Source: Serripes groenlandicus (Eukaryota > Mollusca > Bivalvia > Cardiida > Cardiidae). Taken from it: a stretch of DNA of 64,000 bases. A program made the translations under genes and the position numbers. Where the stretch lies: contig JASEVX010000010.1 of assembly GCA_031761405.1 (NCBI GenBank), positions 27,022,047-27,086,046 of the forward strand. Reading direction: 5' to 3'. Under the pieces are notes generated by a model that was given only the letters and a program-made list of their open reading frames with translations, was not told where the DNA came from and ran no database searches. Shown one piece after another: positions 34,395 through 46,262 of the stretch; position 1 is the first letter of the stretch; every line of letters starts with the position of its first letter.

Positions 34395-34466
34395 GCTTTC
34401 AAAGTTTTTGGTTTTTGAACCTTTAATGGCGTCTGTTGCATATCTGCCGTATGCGGTAAAGGGTTA
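34395..34466. mobile_element. MITE family A right-end fragment
   Basis: atggcgtctgttgcatatct and gtatgcggtaaagggttac. Confidence 0.5.
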
Positions 34467-34539
34467 CACGTGCGCTGAAATCAACCTGTAAAATAAGAGT
34501 GTGAAAAGCAAACATAATGAAACTACCAATATGCTTAAA

Positions 34540-34690
34540 AGAAATAAATAAGAATATGTAAAAATGAAGATATGGAATGAAATTTATAAATAAATGAAGG
34601 AATTACTCAGTGAATGAATAAGTGAATGAATGAAAATAAGTAAATAAATAAATAGAAATAAATAAACGAATTAATAAATACATAAATAAT
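34540..34690 (+). repeat. Imperfect (AATA)n/(GAAT)n tract
   Basis: gtgaatgaatgaaaataagt, aaataaataaatagaaataa. Low complexity. Confidence 0.8.
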
Positions 34691-34830
34691 CCGTTCCTAG
34701 GCAAATTTCCTATCCTAGTACTAGATTGTTTACCCAGGGATCACGAATAAGTGAACTGCCGCCGTGATGTCACTGAAATAATGCGGAAAACGGCTTTAAA
34801 CCCGTATAAAACACAAATAAACACAGATCA
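34691..34830 (+). mobile_element. SINE family C, head missing
   Basis: gttcctaggcaaatttccta, gatcacgaataagtgaactg, tgatgtcactgaaataatgc. Confidence 0.65.
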
Positions 34831-35014
34831 TCCAAAGCCTATACATAGGGGGCACAATCAGAACACTTTACCAGTCGTCATTTGTTAATGCAGTAAAGAT
34901 CTAAAAACGGTTTTAAAGACTATGATTGCGCACTATGGTGACATCTGGTATTCCTATAAACACGAGAAAACATTAGAGCTTCTGTCGTATACACATAACC
35001 CACACCCGGCGAAA

Positions 35015-35040
35015 GGGGGGGGGGGGGGGGGGGGGGGGGG
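35015..35040 (+). repeat. Poly-G run (26)
   Basis: Uninterrupted G then tgggg. Potential quadruplex; length may be inexact. Confidence 0.95.
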
Positions 35041-35084
35041 TGGGGCTTATTCATTCTGCGAACGACGAAGACCCAGAACCTTCA

Positions 35085-35855
35085 ATATCCGTTAATATTA
35101 GACGAGATATAGGTACAACGCCTGCCACAAATCTTTGTTCGTTAACATTAGACGAGATATAGGTACAATGTCTGACAACATTTTTTGTCTGTCAACATTA
35201 GACAAGATATACATACAACGCCCGACACAAATCTTTGTTCGTTAACATTAGACGAGATAAAGATACAACGCCCGATACAAATCTTTGTTCGTTAACATCA
35301 GACGAGATATAGATACAACGCCTGACACAAATCTTTGTTCGTTAACATTAGACGAGATATAGATACAACGCCTGACACAAATCTTTGTTCGTTAACATTA
35401 GACAAGATATAGATACAACGCCTGACACAAATCTGTGTTCGTTAACATTAGACGAGATATAGATACAACGCCTGACACAAATCTTTGTTCGTTAACATTA
35501 GATGAGATATAGATACAACGCCTGACACAAATCTTTGTTCGTTAACATTCGACGAGATATAGATACAACGCCTGCCACAAATCTTTGTTCGTTAACATTA
35601 GACGACATATAGATACAACGACTGACAAAAATCTAAATCTTTTGTCCGTTAACATGAGACGAGATATAGATTACTACGCCCGACACAAATCTTTGTCCGT
35701 TAACATGAGACGAGATATACATTACAAGGCCCTGACACAAATCTTTGTCCGTTAACATTAGACAAGATATAGATTTCAACGCCTGACAAAATCTCTGTCC
35801 TTTAACATTAGACGAGATATAAATACAACGCCTGACAAAAATCTAAGAGCCGTAG
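35085..35855 (+). repeat. 50-bp tandem array, ~15 copies
   Basis: The unit contains gttaacattagacgagatat, agatacaacgcctgacac and aaatctttgttc. Later copies pick up small insertions. Confidence 0.92.
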
Positions 35856-35984
35856 TTTAGCTTTGGAGCATTCGGAGTCTCCTGACATATCGGACACTCA
35901 GACACGTGATAGCCGAATTAACCAATCAAATTACAGCTGTCAACGAACACAAATGTGTTATGTTTGTTATGAACAAATATGTTC

Positions 35985-36165
35985 ATTTTACGCCATTATC
36001 AACATTATTTCAGTTATATCACGGCGACAGTGCACTTATTCGTGATCCCTTGGCAAACAAACCATTACTAGGCTAGGAAATGTGCATTGCCTCGATGGCA
36101 CTCCACCATGACCGACGTGTCGAGACTTGGGATCGAACCCTGGATAAGTCTCCGTAGGTCAATCT
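35985..36165 (-). mobile_element. SINE family C, minus strand
   Basis: ttttacgccattatcaacat tail, attactaggctaggaaatgt, cttgggatcgaaccctgg B-box region. Head worn. Confidence 0.7.
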
Positions 36166-36304
36166 GAATACACCCTACACTTTAACTCCTAAACGCAAGT
36201 CACGTGATACCAAATGAGGGGGGTACGACAAGACCCTTAATCGTGTGACTCATCTAATATATAATGACCATGTTTGGAAACAAAGTCCTCTTTTTATTCA
36301 TTTA

Positions 36305-36520
36305 TTAAACTCTTTCAGCGCCAAATGCAATATTGAGCTTTTTGCAAACAGTGCAGTTTCAGGTTTAGTCAGCTCGTAACGAGCTGTCTCACCTGAAATC
36401 TGCATTGTTTGGCTGTGAGTTATAAAAAATATTCCAAAAATCCTATAACATGAAAATAGAGTCGTCCGAGTTTGAACATGGAAGAATCTACTTTAAACAA
36501 TTCGGCGCTGAAAGGGTTAA
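36305..36520. mobile_element. MITE family B, inverted
   Basis: TTAA 36305-36308 and 36517-36520; hairpin CAGCTC-GTAAC-GAGCTG; ggcgctgaaagggttaa right end. Confidence 0.8.
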
Positions 36521-36666
36521 GGATGTATAGGCAATATAAGAATCATTGGAATAATACGATAACCTAACAGTTAAGTACAGTTTTGAAACTATTTGATTCT
36601 ATCTGTAACATAAACATCCGTACGTTTTGAACACTTCTAAACAGTATTTATTTAAAAAAAAAAAAA

Positions 36667-36898
36667 ACAGTTGTAAATAAAAATAGGTATTTTTTTTACC
36701 AAGGTTTATCACCTCACCATAAAGTCTTTATAAGCATTAACTCATTTTTTCTTGGTAAACAATGGAAATTTAGGTGCCATTGCTCGTTTTGAGCAACGGC
36801 ACCTAAATTTGCATTGTTTACAAAGGGGTCAAAATTGCCCCTAAACCAGGGTTTTTCAAAATAGGTTTTTAGTTACAACGTTTCACGCCAAGCCCTCG
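36667..36898. mobile_element. MITE family C, inverted, left tip lost
   Basis: cagttgtaaataaaaatagg to ttcacgccaagccctcg. Hairpin GTGCCATTGCTC-GTTTT-GAGCAACGGCAC. Confidence 0.8.
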
Positions 36899-37459
36899 AT
36901 GTATACGTAATCTAATGTATAGGCCTGAACAAATATAGCCAATACGCTTTAATTTCAATTGTGCAAAAACATGCATCATGGTTTCGGGTTCCTTGAATTA
37001 TTTATTGGCTAAATTGCATTAATCAAGTGTCAAGTGTTTTGAACGGGAACAGTTCCATTTCAAACGGTCACGTTTCGATTGTTCAGTACTGTGACCACGA
37101 AATTTACGTCAACATCAAACGCTATCGACTTGCAATCTAAATCACTTAAAAAAGAAGTGTGCTTGTGGCGTGTTTACAAATTAAGCTGGCACGGGCGACA
37201 GGTGATATTGACTATTCAGGCACCAACATTGTCAACACTTTTCCCTTATTACCATAGAAACATTTCCGACGACACGAAACCGGAATAATTTAACGCATGT
37301 TTCACCTCTAAACTTTGCTGGCTATAGAAGATACGTTATCTTTTTAAATTATACGTATATTATATGTATTATGTCCATGTTTCCACCTTTGTATCCTCAT
37401 AATAAACCGAGAAATCCACTATAATAATCAACTCTAGGACAATAAATACGCTAGTGAAG
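36899..37459. other. Unassigned DNA
   Basis: A 69-codon frame at 37079-37288 lacks motifs. Nothing else. Confidence 0.35.
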
Positions 37460-37626
37460 TGGTTTGTAAACCCTTTCTCATATATACAGACGCTTTTTGA
37501 AGCCTCCGAAGCCGACGATTTTTGGAAACATTGTGACAAAGGAAGAAATTGACGCAATGTCTTTAACTTTATTCTAAATGTACAGTATCGTCTGCTGCAG
37601 ATCTGTTATGTATGGTAAAGGGTTAC
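37460..37626. mobile_element. MITE family A, internally deleted
   Basis: aaccctttctcatatataca to atcgtctgctgcagatctgt and gtaaagggtta. Confidence 0.65.
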
Positions 37627-37861
37627 TTAATGGGTAAAATATTGAGAAAGTTGACACCTCACAAAAGCATCGTATCTTTATTGTTTTGGTTTCGACCAAC
37701 AAAGATATCCACCATAAGCCCCTAGTCCAGATTTCTGTTCTCGAATGCGGTTTTATGTTTTATAATGCCATACAGGCTTCTTATGAACTTTTAGAAAAGT
37801 ATAATCTAAGTGGAAAAGTATATAAATCCTAGTAAAGTATGAAACAAGACAGACCGAACAA

Positions 37862-38150
37862 TATAGTCAATACAATACAATACAATATTTTTTATTTCGA
37901 TGCTGAGTATGTACATCATAAATTACTGAAAGCTCTGCAATATATTATACAACGTGATCAGAGGGAAAACAAAAGGCGTAGTAATTAAATCAGTATGAGA
38001 GAGAAATTGAGAATAAGAGAAAAAGAATGAAGTATATAGAGATAAAAAAAAAGGAAGGTACAGAATGAAGTATATAGAGAAAAAAAAGAAAGAATGTACA
38101 GAATGAAGTATATAGAGACAAAAAGAAAGAAGGTACAGAATGGAGGACAG
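37862..38150 (-). mobile_element. Retroelement 3' end, minus strand, with internal ~40-bp repeats
   Basis: caatacaatacaatacaata tail, then three copies of gtacagaatgaagtatatag in purine-rich DNA. Confidence 0.45.
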
Positions 38151-38433
38151 AAGCATGTTTTGTAGTTTAAATATGTTTGTTAAGCATGTTTATATGAAAG
38201 CTCAATAAGCTTGTTTTCGTCATGTTTCCATATTTAAATAATTTCCGTTTTCAAAACAAAATAAAAAGGAAAAGGTTATAGAAACATTTCTATTTCTATA
38301 ATTAGAAGGTACAGAATGTTAGCGGTCTAAACAGTAACAGAACAAGGGATCTTATGAGACTCGTGCCAGACAGTACAAACTGTTTCGTCTGTTTTCCATT
38401 CCTTAATTCCGAGTTTGCCGAAATGTAATTACT

Positions 38434-38692
38434 ATTGATTGATTGATGTTTTACGCCACTTTCAACACTTTTTCAGTTACATCACGTTATTTCCTCAATA
38501 GGTTACCAATACTACTGGTTCATTGATCCTGACACTAGTCAGTTAGTCGTAACTCTAACCCCGCAACCCTGAACGCCACGGAGGGTTCTCTTTACTACAC
38601 CGTGTTATGTCCTTGGTATGATCCGGCCGGGGATTGAACCCGCAACCTCCTGCACCCGAGCGGACGCTCTACTACTACACCATCGAAGCCGG
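38434..38692 (-). mobile_element. SINE family A, full length, minus strand
   Basis: Tail gattgattgatgttttacgc. B-box region ccggggattgaacccgcaac. A-box head reads (plus strand) cggacgctctactactacac. This is the best intact head of family A and shows where the 28-bp array at 44761 comes from. Confidence 0.85.
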
Positions 38693-38798
38693 TAAATAAA
38701 AACTCATATATATTACACAATTGGAATTAACAATATCCAAACATCCTGTCATAAGTATACTTTACAAATGTTCAAAATTGAACTAAATTAATAAAATG

Positions 38799-39056
38799 AG
38801 CCGTTCCACGAGAAAACCAACATTACGAAATCTGCATTATGTATCGACCCAGATTAGCCAGCGCAGTCCGCGCAGGCTAATCCGGGCCGACACATTCCGT
38901 CTCAGGGGGATAGAGGTATAGAGTAATGATTTCTGAAATAGGAAATCCACAGGAGGCGAAATTTGTCTGTCCGGGTTAGCCTGTACGGCATGCTTAGGCT
39001 GATCCGGGTCCATACCTTACGCAGTCCACAATGTTGGTTTTCTCGTGGAACGGCTC
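38799..39056. mobile_element. MITE family D, complete
   Basis: gagccgttccacgagaaaac and the exact-type inverse ttttctcgtggaacggctc. Inner ccgcgcaggctaatccgggc pairs with gtccgggttagcctgtacgg. Confidence 0.85.
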
Positions 39057-40042
39057 AAACTATTTCAATATCGAAAGACGCAGTTTGATCTGAATCTGCA
39101 CGTGTCGCAAATTTCTTACGGTTGGCTTTCCCTAAATCACGCTTAATTTAAATTATCGTCGCTTAGATGTAACAGGTGCAGACAAGGTCTTATCCCGAAT
39201 GTCAGACAAAGAGAACGTTGCGAATAACTAAAATCGGCTCAATTTATCTTAATATAAAATAAAATGTAAGCAAGACAATAACAAGACGAATTTTGATGCT
39301 AAGCATCAAAGACGCCGCGCATGCTTTTAAGGCATGACTTAAAGGAAAGCAGATGCAGTTCAAAACATTTAAATAACCTGTGCAAACGGACAGGATGTAA
39401 AGAAGGCCAAATGTACCTTTATCTTAAACAAGAAGGCCGAGATGTTCCTTATTGCTCACCTGGATACCATAGTCTATAATAAAATGTTATCAATAGCAAA
39501 AAGGGTCCATTTTGACGTAGGGAGTGGAGTATATACTTTATATGCTACGATCTATATGATATTCAGCATGTAAAATTTAGTCGTGAATTGACGAGTTAAG
39601 TCTTCAAACTATTTGTTTTACCGTTTGCTTAACATTGACTGCAACAAAACAAGCTGAAGTTTCTTAATTTTAAATCTGCTCTAACTAGATCAATTAGACA
39701 AACAAAAAACATAGATACTGAAATATTAACAGATATTAACTTAAGTGTTAATGCCTCTAGTTATAAGTTAAGTGTGACACAAGCTTTGGAAGGAGAGAGG
39801 GAAGTCGATTCTCCTTCCAGTTGAGCAGAAGTATGATAAAAAAAAACCGAGAGTATATAAACAAAATATACAAATAATTCTAACAAGTTTAAAGATATTT
39901 AATATCGAAATTAAGCATTTATGAAATTAAAAGAAAAAGTTTTCATGTATAGTCAACATATAGCAAGAATACAATGGTCTGAATTAACAACTGCATGGGG
40001 AGGAACGTTTTAAGTTTAGTAATACAACAGAAATAAATTGGA
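39057..40042. other. Unassigned DNA with a pearl-like end
   Basis: 39427-39460 (aacaagaaggccgagatgtt, gctcacctgg) is the 5' end motif of the elements at 40043 and 60985. No gene seen. Confidence 0.35.
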
Positions 40043-41085
40043 AACAAGAGGGCCATGATGCCCTGGAATCGCTCACCTGAGAATGGGTTATATAAGACTT
40101 TACTCTTTCAGCGCCAATGGCAATATCATCTAGACAAATTTTCTGACAAAATTTCAAGCTGCTCAAGTCAAAAATGCAATCTCTATAGTGTTAACTAGAT
40201 TGTTCTGCAATTTAGCCTAGTGACCTAGTTGTCCTGACGTGACCCATATTCGAACTTTACCTAGATATCACTAAGACAAACATTCTGAGAAAGTTTCAAC
40301 ATGCTCAACCCAAAAATGTGGCTTCCAAAGTGTTAATAAGACTTTCCTTAAATTTGGCCTAGTGACCTAGTTTTTGACCGGTCATGACCTACATTTAAAC
40401 TTAGCCTAGATATTACTAAGACAAACATTCCAACATAGTTTCATCATGCTCAAGCCAAAAAAGTGGCTTCCAAAGTGTTAACAAGATGTTCCTTACATTT
40501 GGCCTAGTGACCTAGTTTTTTACCGGACATGACCAATAATCAAACTTGGCCTAGATATCATCAAGACAAACTTTCTGAGAAAGTTTCAACATGCTCAAGT
40601 AAACAATGCGGCTTCCAGAGTGTTAACAAGCTTTTCTTTAAATTTGGCCTATTGACCTAGTTTTTGACCCGACATGATCTATATTCAAACTCGGCCAAGA
40701 TATCACTAAGACAAACATTCTGACAAATGTTCAACATGTTCAAGCCAAAAATACGGCTTCCAGAGTGTTAACAAGATGTTCATTAAATTTGGCCTAGTGA
40801 CCTAGTTTTTGACCCGACATGACCCAGTTTCAAACTTGGCCTAAATATAATCGAGACAAACTTTCTGACAAAGTGTCAACATGCTCAAGTTTAAAATATG
40901 CCTTCCAGAGTGTTAACAAGATTTTCCTTCAATTTAGCCTAGTGACCTAGTTTTTGACCCGACATGACCTATATTCAAACTTGGGCTAGATATCATAAGA
41001 CAAACATTCTGACAAAGTTTCAACATGCTCAAGTCAAAAATGCGGCTTCCAGAGTGTTAACAAGATTTTCAATAAATTTGTAAAC
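40043..41085 (+). mobile_element. Pearl-like element with ~148-bp core repeats
   Basis: 5' end aaacaagagggccatgatgc and gctcacctga. The core repeats ggcctagtgacctagttttt, gacatgacc, acaaacattctgacaaagtt and caacatgctcaag, about six copies. A MITE B end (ctctttcagcgcc, ~40100) is broken in near the start. No coding capacity. Confidence 0.7.
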
Positions 41086-41496
41086 CAAACAATTAAAACA
41101 GCGTAGCCTAGTGAACTCCGTAAATCAACTCATAAAAAAAGCTTAGCCTAATTAGTTGGGGAACAGTTATTAAACACAATTTAAATGTATCTAAAGTTTT
41201 GTAACAACTGTGAAAGATGTACATATTTTGTATCTTGTTGTTTCTTAAATCAGTTTATACAATTTATTCAACCATATAGGCTGTTTTTTCAAACATATTA
41301 CAGAGTTTTTCTTTACAATAATATCTGTGGGTTTCTCCCTTTTTGATTACGTCACCCCATGGTACAAAATTAAAACCTATTCCATACTGACGCCGCGCTT
41401 CCACGCGGCGTCAATGAAGCAACAATTAGAATACATACATTGGTTGCTATAACAATAGCATAATGCGGCCACCTCTCTGTTTATATAGGAGGTTTT
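41086..41496. other. Unassigned DNA
   Basis: No gene or repeat recognised. Confidence 0.3.
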
Positions 41497-41705
41497 GAGC
41501 TTTCTGACGCCTCTGCAGTAGGCGGTTTTTTGAAAACATATTGACAAAAGAAGAAATTGCACAAAACGTGCAATTTCTCCTTTTGCCACAATGTTTTCCA
41601 CTTTTTGTCACAGGTTACCCATTCAATTATGGAGAATTTCCATGTTTTGACAAAATACGTTCAAAGTCGTCTGCTGCAGAATTGTCGTATGAGGGAAAGG
41701 GTTAA
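41497..41705. mobile_element. MITE family A, left tip lost
   Basis: gctttctgacgcctctgcag to gagggaaagggttaa. Hairpin of GCAC-AAAAC-GTGC type. Confidence 0.8.
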
Positions 41706-42004
41706 GGCCTATTGCGATGCGCGATAGCTTACCCGGATCGACTATTCATTATTTCTGACGATTGATAAAAGTCTTTCGAGCTATGGGTCGTGAGTTCGAA
41801 TCACGGATCGGACCACTCGTTATTTCTCAGTGATGATTTCTCAGGTAGAACACCCTATATCACTGAAAAGAGTTACCTCAAAGCTTTAAAATAATCCGAA
41901 GAAAGGGGTATGAATTATACACCCCGTGAAAATGATTATCTTCATTTTGGACGAAAACGGACTGGGACGAAACTGGTTTCTCACGTACTTTTCTCTTTTC
42001 ACTT
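41706..42004. other. Spacer with a tRNA-like B box
   Basis: gtcgtgagttcgaatcacgg (~41785) folds as a T-arm, but no cloverleaf can be drawn. Likely a SINE head scrap. Confidence 0.3.
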
Positions 42005-42217
42005 TTAACTCTTTCAGCGCCGAATTGTTTAAAGTAGACTCTTCCATGTTCATAATCGGGCGTCTCCATTTCTCATGAAATACAATTTTGGACAATTTGG
42101 ATAACTAAATGGCAAACAATGCGGATTTCAGGTGAGACAGCTCGTAACGAGCTGTCTCACCTGAATCTGCATTGTTTGCAAAAACCTCAATATTGCCTAT
42201 GGCGCTGAAAGAGTTAA
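42005..42217. mobile_element. MITE family B, complete
   Basis: TTAA 42005-42008 and 42214-42217. The centre is a long perfect hairpin: CAGGTGAGACAGCTC-GTAAC-GAGCTGTCTCACCTG. Confidence 0.85.
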
Positions 42218-42244
42218 ACAAGGTCAATCTACTTAAGTAGTTCA

Positions 42245-42497
42245 AATCAGTCATCGGCCAGTTCACCTACTCATGCATTTCCTGGTTTTGTCACACCAGT
42301 ACTCCACACAACAATCTTCCCAAACAACTGGCAGCTTTTCCACATAGACTGAGCCCATTGGTGGAAGACGAATGACGCATGTCGCATTGACTTTTGTCAA
42401 TCGTCGGAAAGAAAGTTGGCCGAGCCGGGATTCAAACTCACAACCCCCTGGATTGACAGCCCGCGTCGCTCGCTACCGACTGAGCTACCAGGGCTTA
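42245..42497 (-). mobile_element. SINE family B, minus strand
   Basis: gtactccacacaacaatctt, gggattcaaactcacaaccc, ctaccgactgagctaccagg. Tail truncated. Confidence 0.75.
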
Positions 42498-43689
42498 GCA
42501 CAATGAATTTAAACTCAATGTAATATATTCAATGCATTCTGGTGAAGAAATACACTCCTTTCTACGCAAATAAAGGTTTTTTTTTACTATTTGGCCCTGG
42601 GTCAGCATTTGGCGTACCCTTGTACAGGTCAGTTCCACATTGACCATGTGCAAGTATACTGTTGCAGGGATATAACGGAAAATCAATTGACAAGAAATCA
42701 GCGTAAACCCGAATGAAAAACCAAAACAATCGAAGATGGTTTTGCTTCTAATTCTGACTCTGATCTGGGTCTTTACAGATCGAAAATTGCAGAGGATTGG
42801 TTACAACGATTTGTATAAATTCCTCACCAAATGTCCGAATAATTTAATAATCCATGATTCTGAATTAATAAAGGGAGATAAGCGATTTTGTTGAATAATT
42901 AGATATGTGCATGAGTTACATCCCCTATGTTTATCCTTTCTTTGCGCTTATGTTTTGTAAGAAAACATGAATACGCCGAAATTGAGTAAATGCTTTGTTT
43001 TAAGACGTTCTCCCATAAACCAATATACAAAAGTATTAATCTAACATAAAATGTCATTTGACAGACTGCTGTTAATACTATTATACCACATTTAAATATA
43101 TAGCTCACTTTTTCATAATTAATAAATGCTATTCAAAATATTTTAATATAGGGAGTATGGACATTCTAACTTCAATTTAATTTTATCTATACAAACATCG
43201 TGAGAAAATGGAAAATATCCTAATATTATAAATGAGGAAATAGTGATAAAATTAAATTATAATTAAAACTCCCACAAGCCTTATATTGAAATATTTTGAG
43301 CCATTTTAGATATAAATTTACCATTTACCATTGTGATTATGTTTCAGTTTTAAACAATTTGGCTAAGTTTTGCATTAAGTCTTTTGAACATAGAAAAGAA
43401 ACTTTAAAATAAGTATCCATGGAAGTATTCTTCCACATAGTCTATATAGATTTTTTTTCTTTCATATTCATAGAATATATTATTTGTTTTTTTTCCTTTT
43501 TTCTTTATGTTTATTCTTTTTTTGTTTTTTTTGTTGTTGTTGTATACTTTTGTTTGTGACGAGGAACACTTGATGTTCAAGTCTAATAATAAACGAAATG
43601 ATTGAATTGCTATTCCAAAATATCTTTGGAGTATGACGCTATTTCCACTAATTAGGATAATGGCGATTAGATCGTACTGGGACACCGCA
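42498..43689. other. AT-rich DNA, no gene recognised
   Basis: Short frames only (up to 93 codons, Lys/Asn-rich). No motif. Confidence 0.4.
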
Positions 43690-43960
43690 AATTGAACCCT
43701 TTTAAAATCGCGTACAACAAATGTGCAGCATACGACTTTGAGAACATCAATGCAGGACTACGGATAGCCTCTTAGCAGACGCATTTTGACGCAATAGCAG
43801 CAGACGACTTTGGAAATGTTGAGCAATTTCTCCATTGGTCACAATGTTTCAACTTTATTTAACAATTAAGCTATCTCTTTTATGGAGATTTCTCAGATTT
43901 TTGTCACTATGTTTTCAAAGTCGTCTGCTGCAGATGTGTTGTGTATGGGAAAAGATTAAT
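43690..43960. mobile_element. MITE family A, rearranged
   Basis: gtgcagcatacgactttgag, then a second left-type gcagcagacgactttg, and right agtcgtctgctgcagatgtg with gggaaaagattaa. Confidence 0.6.
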
Positions 43961-43974
43961 TATATTTTATTAAA

Positions 43975-44080
43975 TGAAAAGTGTTGAAATACTTTGTCAA
44001 AAGGAAAATTGAGAAATATATCTTTTGCCACAATGTTTTCAAAAGTAGTCTGCTGCAGTTGCGGCGGAAAGAGTTTACAC
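43975..44080. mobile_element. MITE family A fragment
   Basis: actttgtcaaaaggaaaatt, tagtctgctgcagttgcgg. Confidence 0.5.
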
Positions 44081-44760
44081 ATGACAAAGGGGGTGGGGGC
44101 ATGAAGGGTAATTGCCATACGATAATGATTATGTAATTTGGTAGTAAATGACATTACTTTCAAATCATCTGAAGGTCGGTTTTCGTGCGACTCGGCCTAA
44201 CTCATATTGTAAGAATGTGTATTAACGTACCATGTTGGGTATTACTCCACCAAGTTAAACTTATCCAGACATTTTTGTCATATCGGTCTCATCTAGCGAT
44301 TAACGGGTTTATTGACCATCTGCTACATGGTCATATAAAAGTACATTTACTCGTACATTACCGTACAACTAGTGGAGTTACGCTGACAGTTTTTGTCAAA
44401 ATATACAATCCATGTTTAGCCTTGCGCTCGGCTATGCAGCCATTTGGCGAGCATAAATTATACATATAGGTCTACTTAACATATACACGAACATTGAAGG
44501 CCCTGTCGAGACCGTGCGCATGCTTTAAGTCTCCAAATTGCCAGAAGCTACAGTTATTTATATTAAGCTTGGAGTTATAATAAACTTATAATAAACATTA
44601 TTGAATTTATTCAACTATATAAATCACATGATGTGTATCTTTTACCAGACAAGTTGGCATTTTTAAACCGAGTATGTTCAGATAGATCACTCTGTCCATC
44701 GTTTTTTAACTACACCGTTCACTTGTACATTTTCCCATGGACGGGTTCAATTATATTCCA
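44081..44760. other. Unassigned DNA with a 94-codon frame
   Basis: The frame 44185-44469 (starts MRLGLTHIV) has no recognised domain. Not called. Confidence 0.3.
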
Positions 44761-46055
44761 CCGCCTCGGTCGTGTAGTGGTAGAGCGTCCGCCTCGGTCG
44801 TGTAGTGGTTGAGCGTCCGCCTCGGTCGTGTAGTGGTAGAGCGTCCGCCTCGGTCGTGTAGTGGTAGAGCGTCCGCCTCGGTCGTGTAGTGGTAGAGCGT
44901 CCGCCTCGGTCGTGTAGTGGTAGAGCGTCCACCTTGGTCGTGTAGTGGTAGAGCGTACGCCTCGGTCGTGTAGTGGTAGAGCGTCCGCCTCGGTCGTGTA
45001 GTGCTTGAGCGTTCGCCTCGGTCGTGTAGTGCTTGAGCGTCCGCCTTGGTCGTGTAGTGGTAGAGCGTCCGTCTCGGTCGTGTAGTGGTAGTGCGTTCGC
45101 CTCGGTCGTGTAGTGGTTGAGGGTCTGCCTCGGTCGTGTAGTGGTTGAACGTCCGCCTCGGTCGTGTAGTGGAAGAGCGTCCGCCTCGGTCGTGTAGTGG
45201 TTGAGCGTACGCCTCGGTCGTGTAGTGGTAGAGCGTCCGCCTTGGTCGTGTAGTGGTAGAGCGTCCGCCTCGGTCATGTAGTGGTTGAGCGTACGCCTCG
45301 GTCGTGTAGTGGTTGAGCGTACGCCTCGGTCGTGTAGTGGTTGAGCGTACGCCTCGGTCGTGTAGTGGTAGAGCGTCCGCCTTGGTCGTGTAGTGGTAGA
45401 GCGTCCGCCTCGGTCGTGTAGTGGTTGAGCGTACGCCTCGGTCGTGTAGTGGTAGAGCGTCCGCCTCGGTCGTGTAGTGGTAGAGCGTCCGCCTCGGTCG
45501 TGTAGTGGTAGAGCGTCCGCCTCGGTCGTGTAGTGGTAGAGCGTCCGCCTCGGTCGTGAAGTGGTAGAGCGTCCGCCTTGGTCGTGTAGCAGTAGAGCGT
45601 CCGCCTCGGTCGTGTAGTGGTAGAGCGTCCGCCTCGGTCGTGTAGTGGTAGAGCATCCGCCTCTGTCGTGTAGTGGTAGAGCGTACGCCTCGGTCGTGTA
45701 GTGGTAGAGCGTACGCCTCGGTCGTGTAGTGGTTGAGCGTACGCCTCGGTCGTGTAGTGGTAGAGCGTACGCCTCGGTCGTGTAGTGGTAGAGCGTCCGC
45801 CTCGGTCGTGTAGTGGTTGAGTGTCCGCCTCGGTCGTGTAGTGGTTGAGTGTCCGCCTCGGTCGTGTAGTGGTAGAGAGTCCGCCTCGGTCGTGTAGTGG
45901 TTGAGTGTCCGCCTCGGTCGTGTAGTGGTAGAGCGTCCGCCTTGGTCGTGTAGTGGTAGAGCGTCCGCCTCGGTCGTGTAGTGGTTGAGTGTACGCCTCG
46001 GTCGTGTAGTGGTAGAGCGTCCGCCTCGGTCGTGTAGTGGTTGAGCGTACGCCTC
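44761..46055 (+). repeat. 28-bp array of a tRNA-like A-box, ~46 copies
   Basis: The unit is 28 bp, with core GGTCGTGTAGTGGTAGAGCG. It repeats in register throughout, with variants TAGAG/TTGAG, CGTCC/CGTAC and CTCGG/CTTGG. The core TCGTGTAGTGG fits the polymerase III A-box pattern at 10 of 11 places. It matches the 5' head of SINE family A (38434-38692, 19093-19323), whose body follows directly at 46056. Long frames on the minus strand (up to 443 codons) are a by-product of the 28-bp period and not a gene. Confidence 0.92.
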
Positions 46056-46262
46056 AAGTGCGGGTGTTTACGATCCACTGTCAGTTTATACCAAAGACTT
46101 TAAAATGGTAGTAATGGCTGCCCTGTTTGGCAGGGTTGCGGGATTAGTATTACGACTGACTGGCTGGCTAAATGGACCAGTAGTACTGGTAACTTATCCA
46201 GGAAACGCCGTGATATAACTGATTTTTTTTTAAAGCGGCGTAAAACACCAAATAATCAATCA
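46056..46262 (+). mobile_element. SINE family A body and tail, 3' of the A-box array
   Basis: Contains gttgcgggattagtattacg, ccagtagtactggtaactta, tccaggaaacgccgtgatat, and the tail aaagcggcgtaaaac with aatcaatcaatt. It matches 38434-38692 reversed. The B-box region (gggtgtttacgatcc) is broken. Confidence 0.8.

Noticed and set aside
44747..46078. 443-codon and 301-codon open frames on the minus strand
   Set aside because: They lie wholly on the 28-bp A-box array; three units make 84 bp, so frames stay open by period alone. Composition (HDRGGRSTTTRPRR repeats) is that of the repeat.
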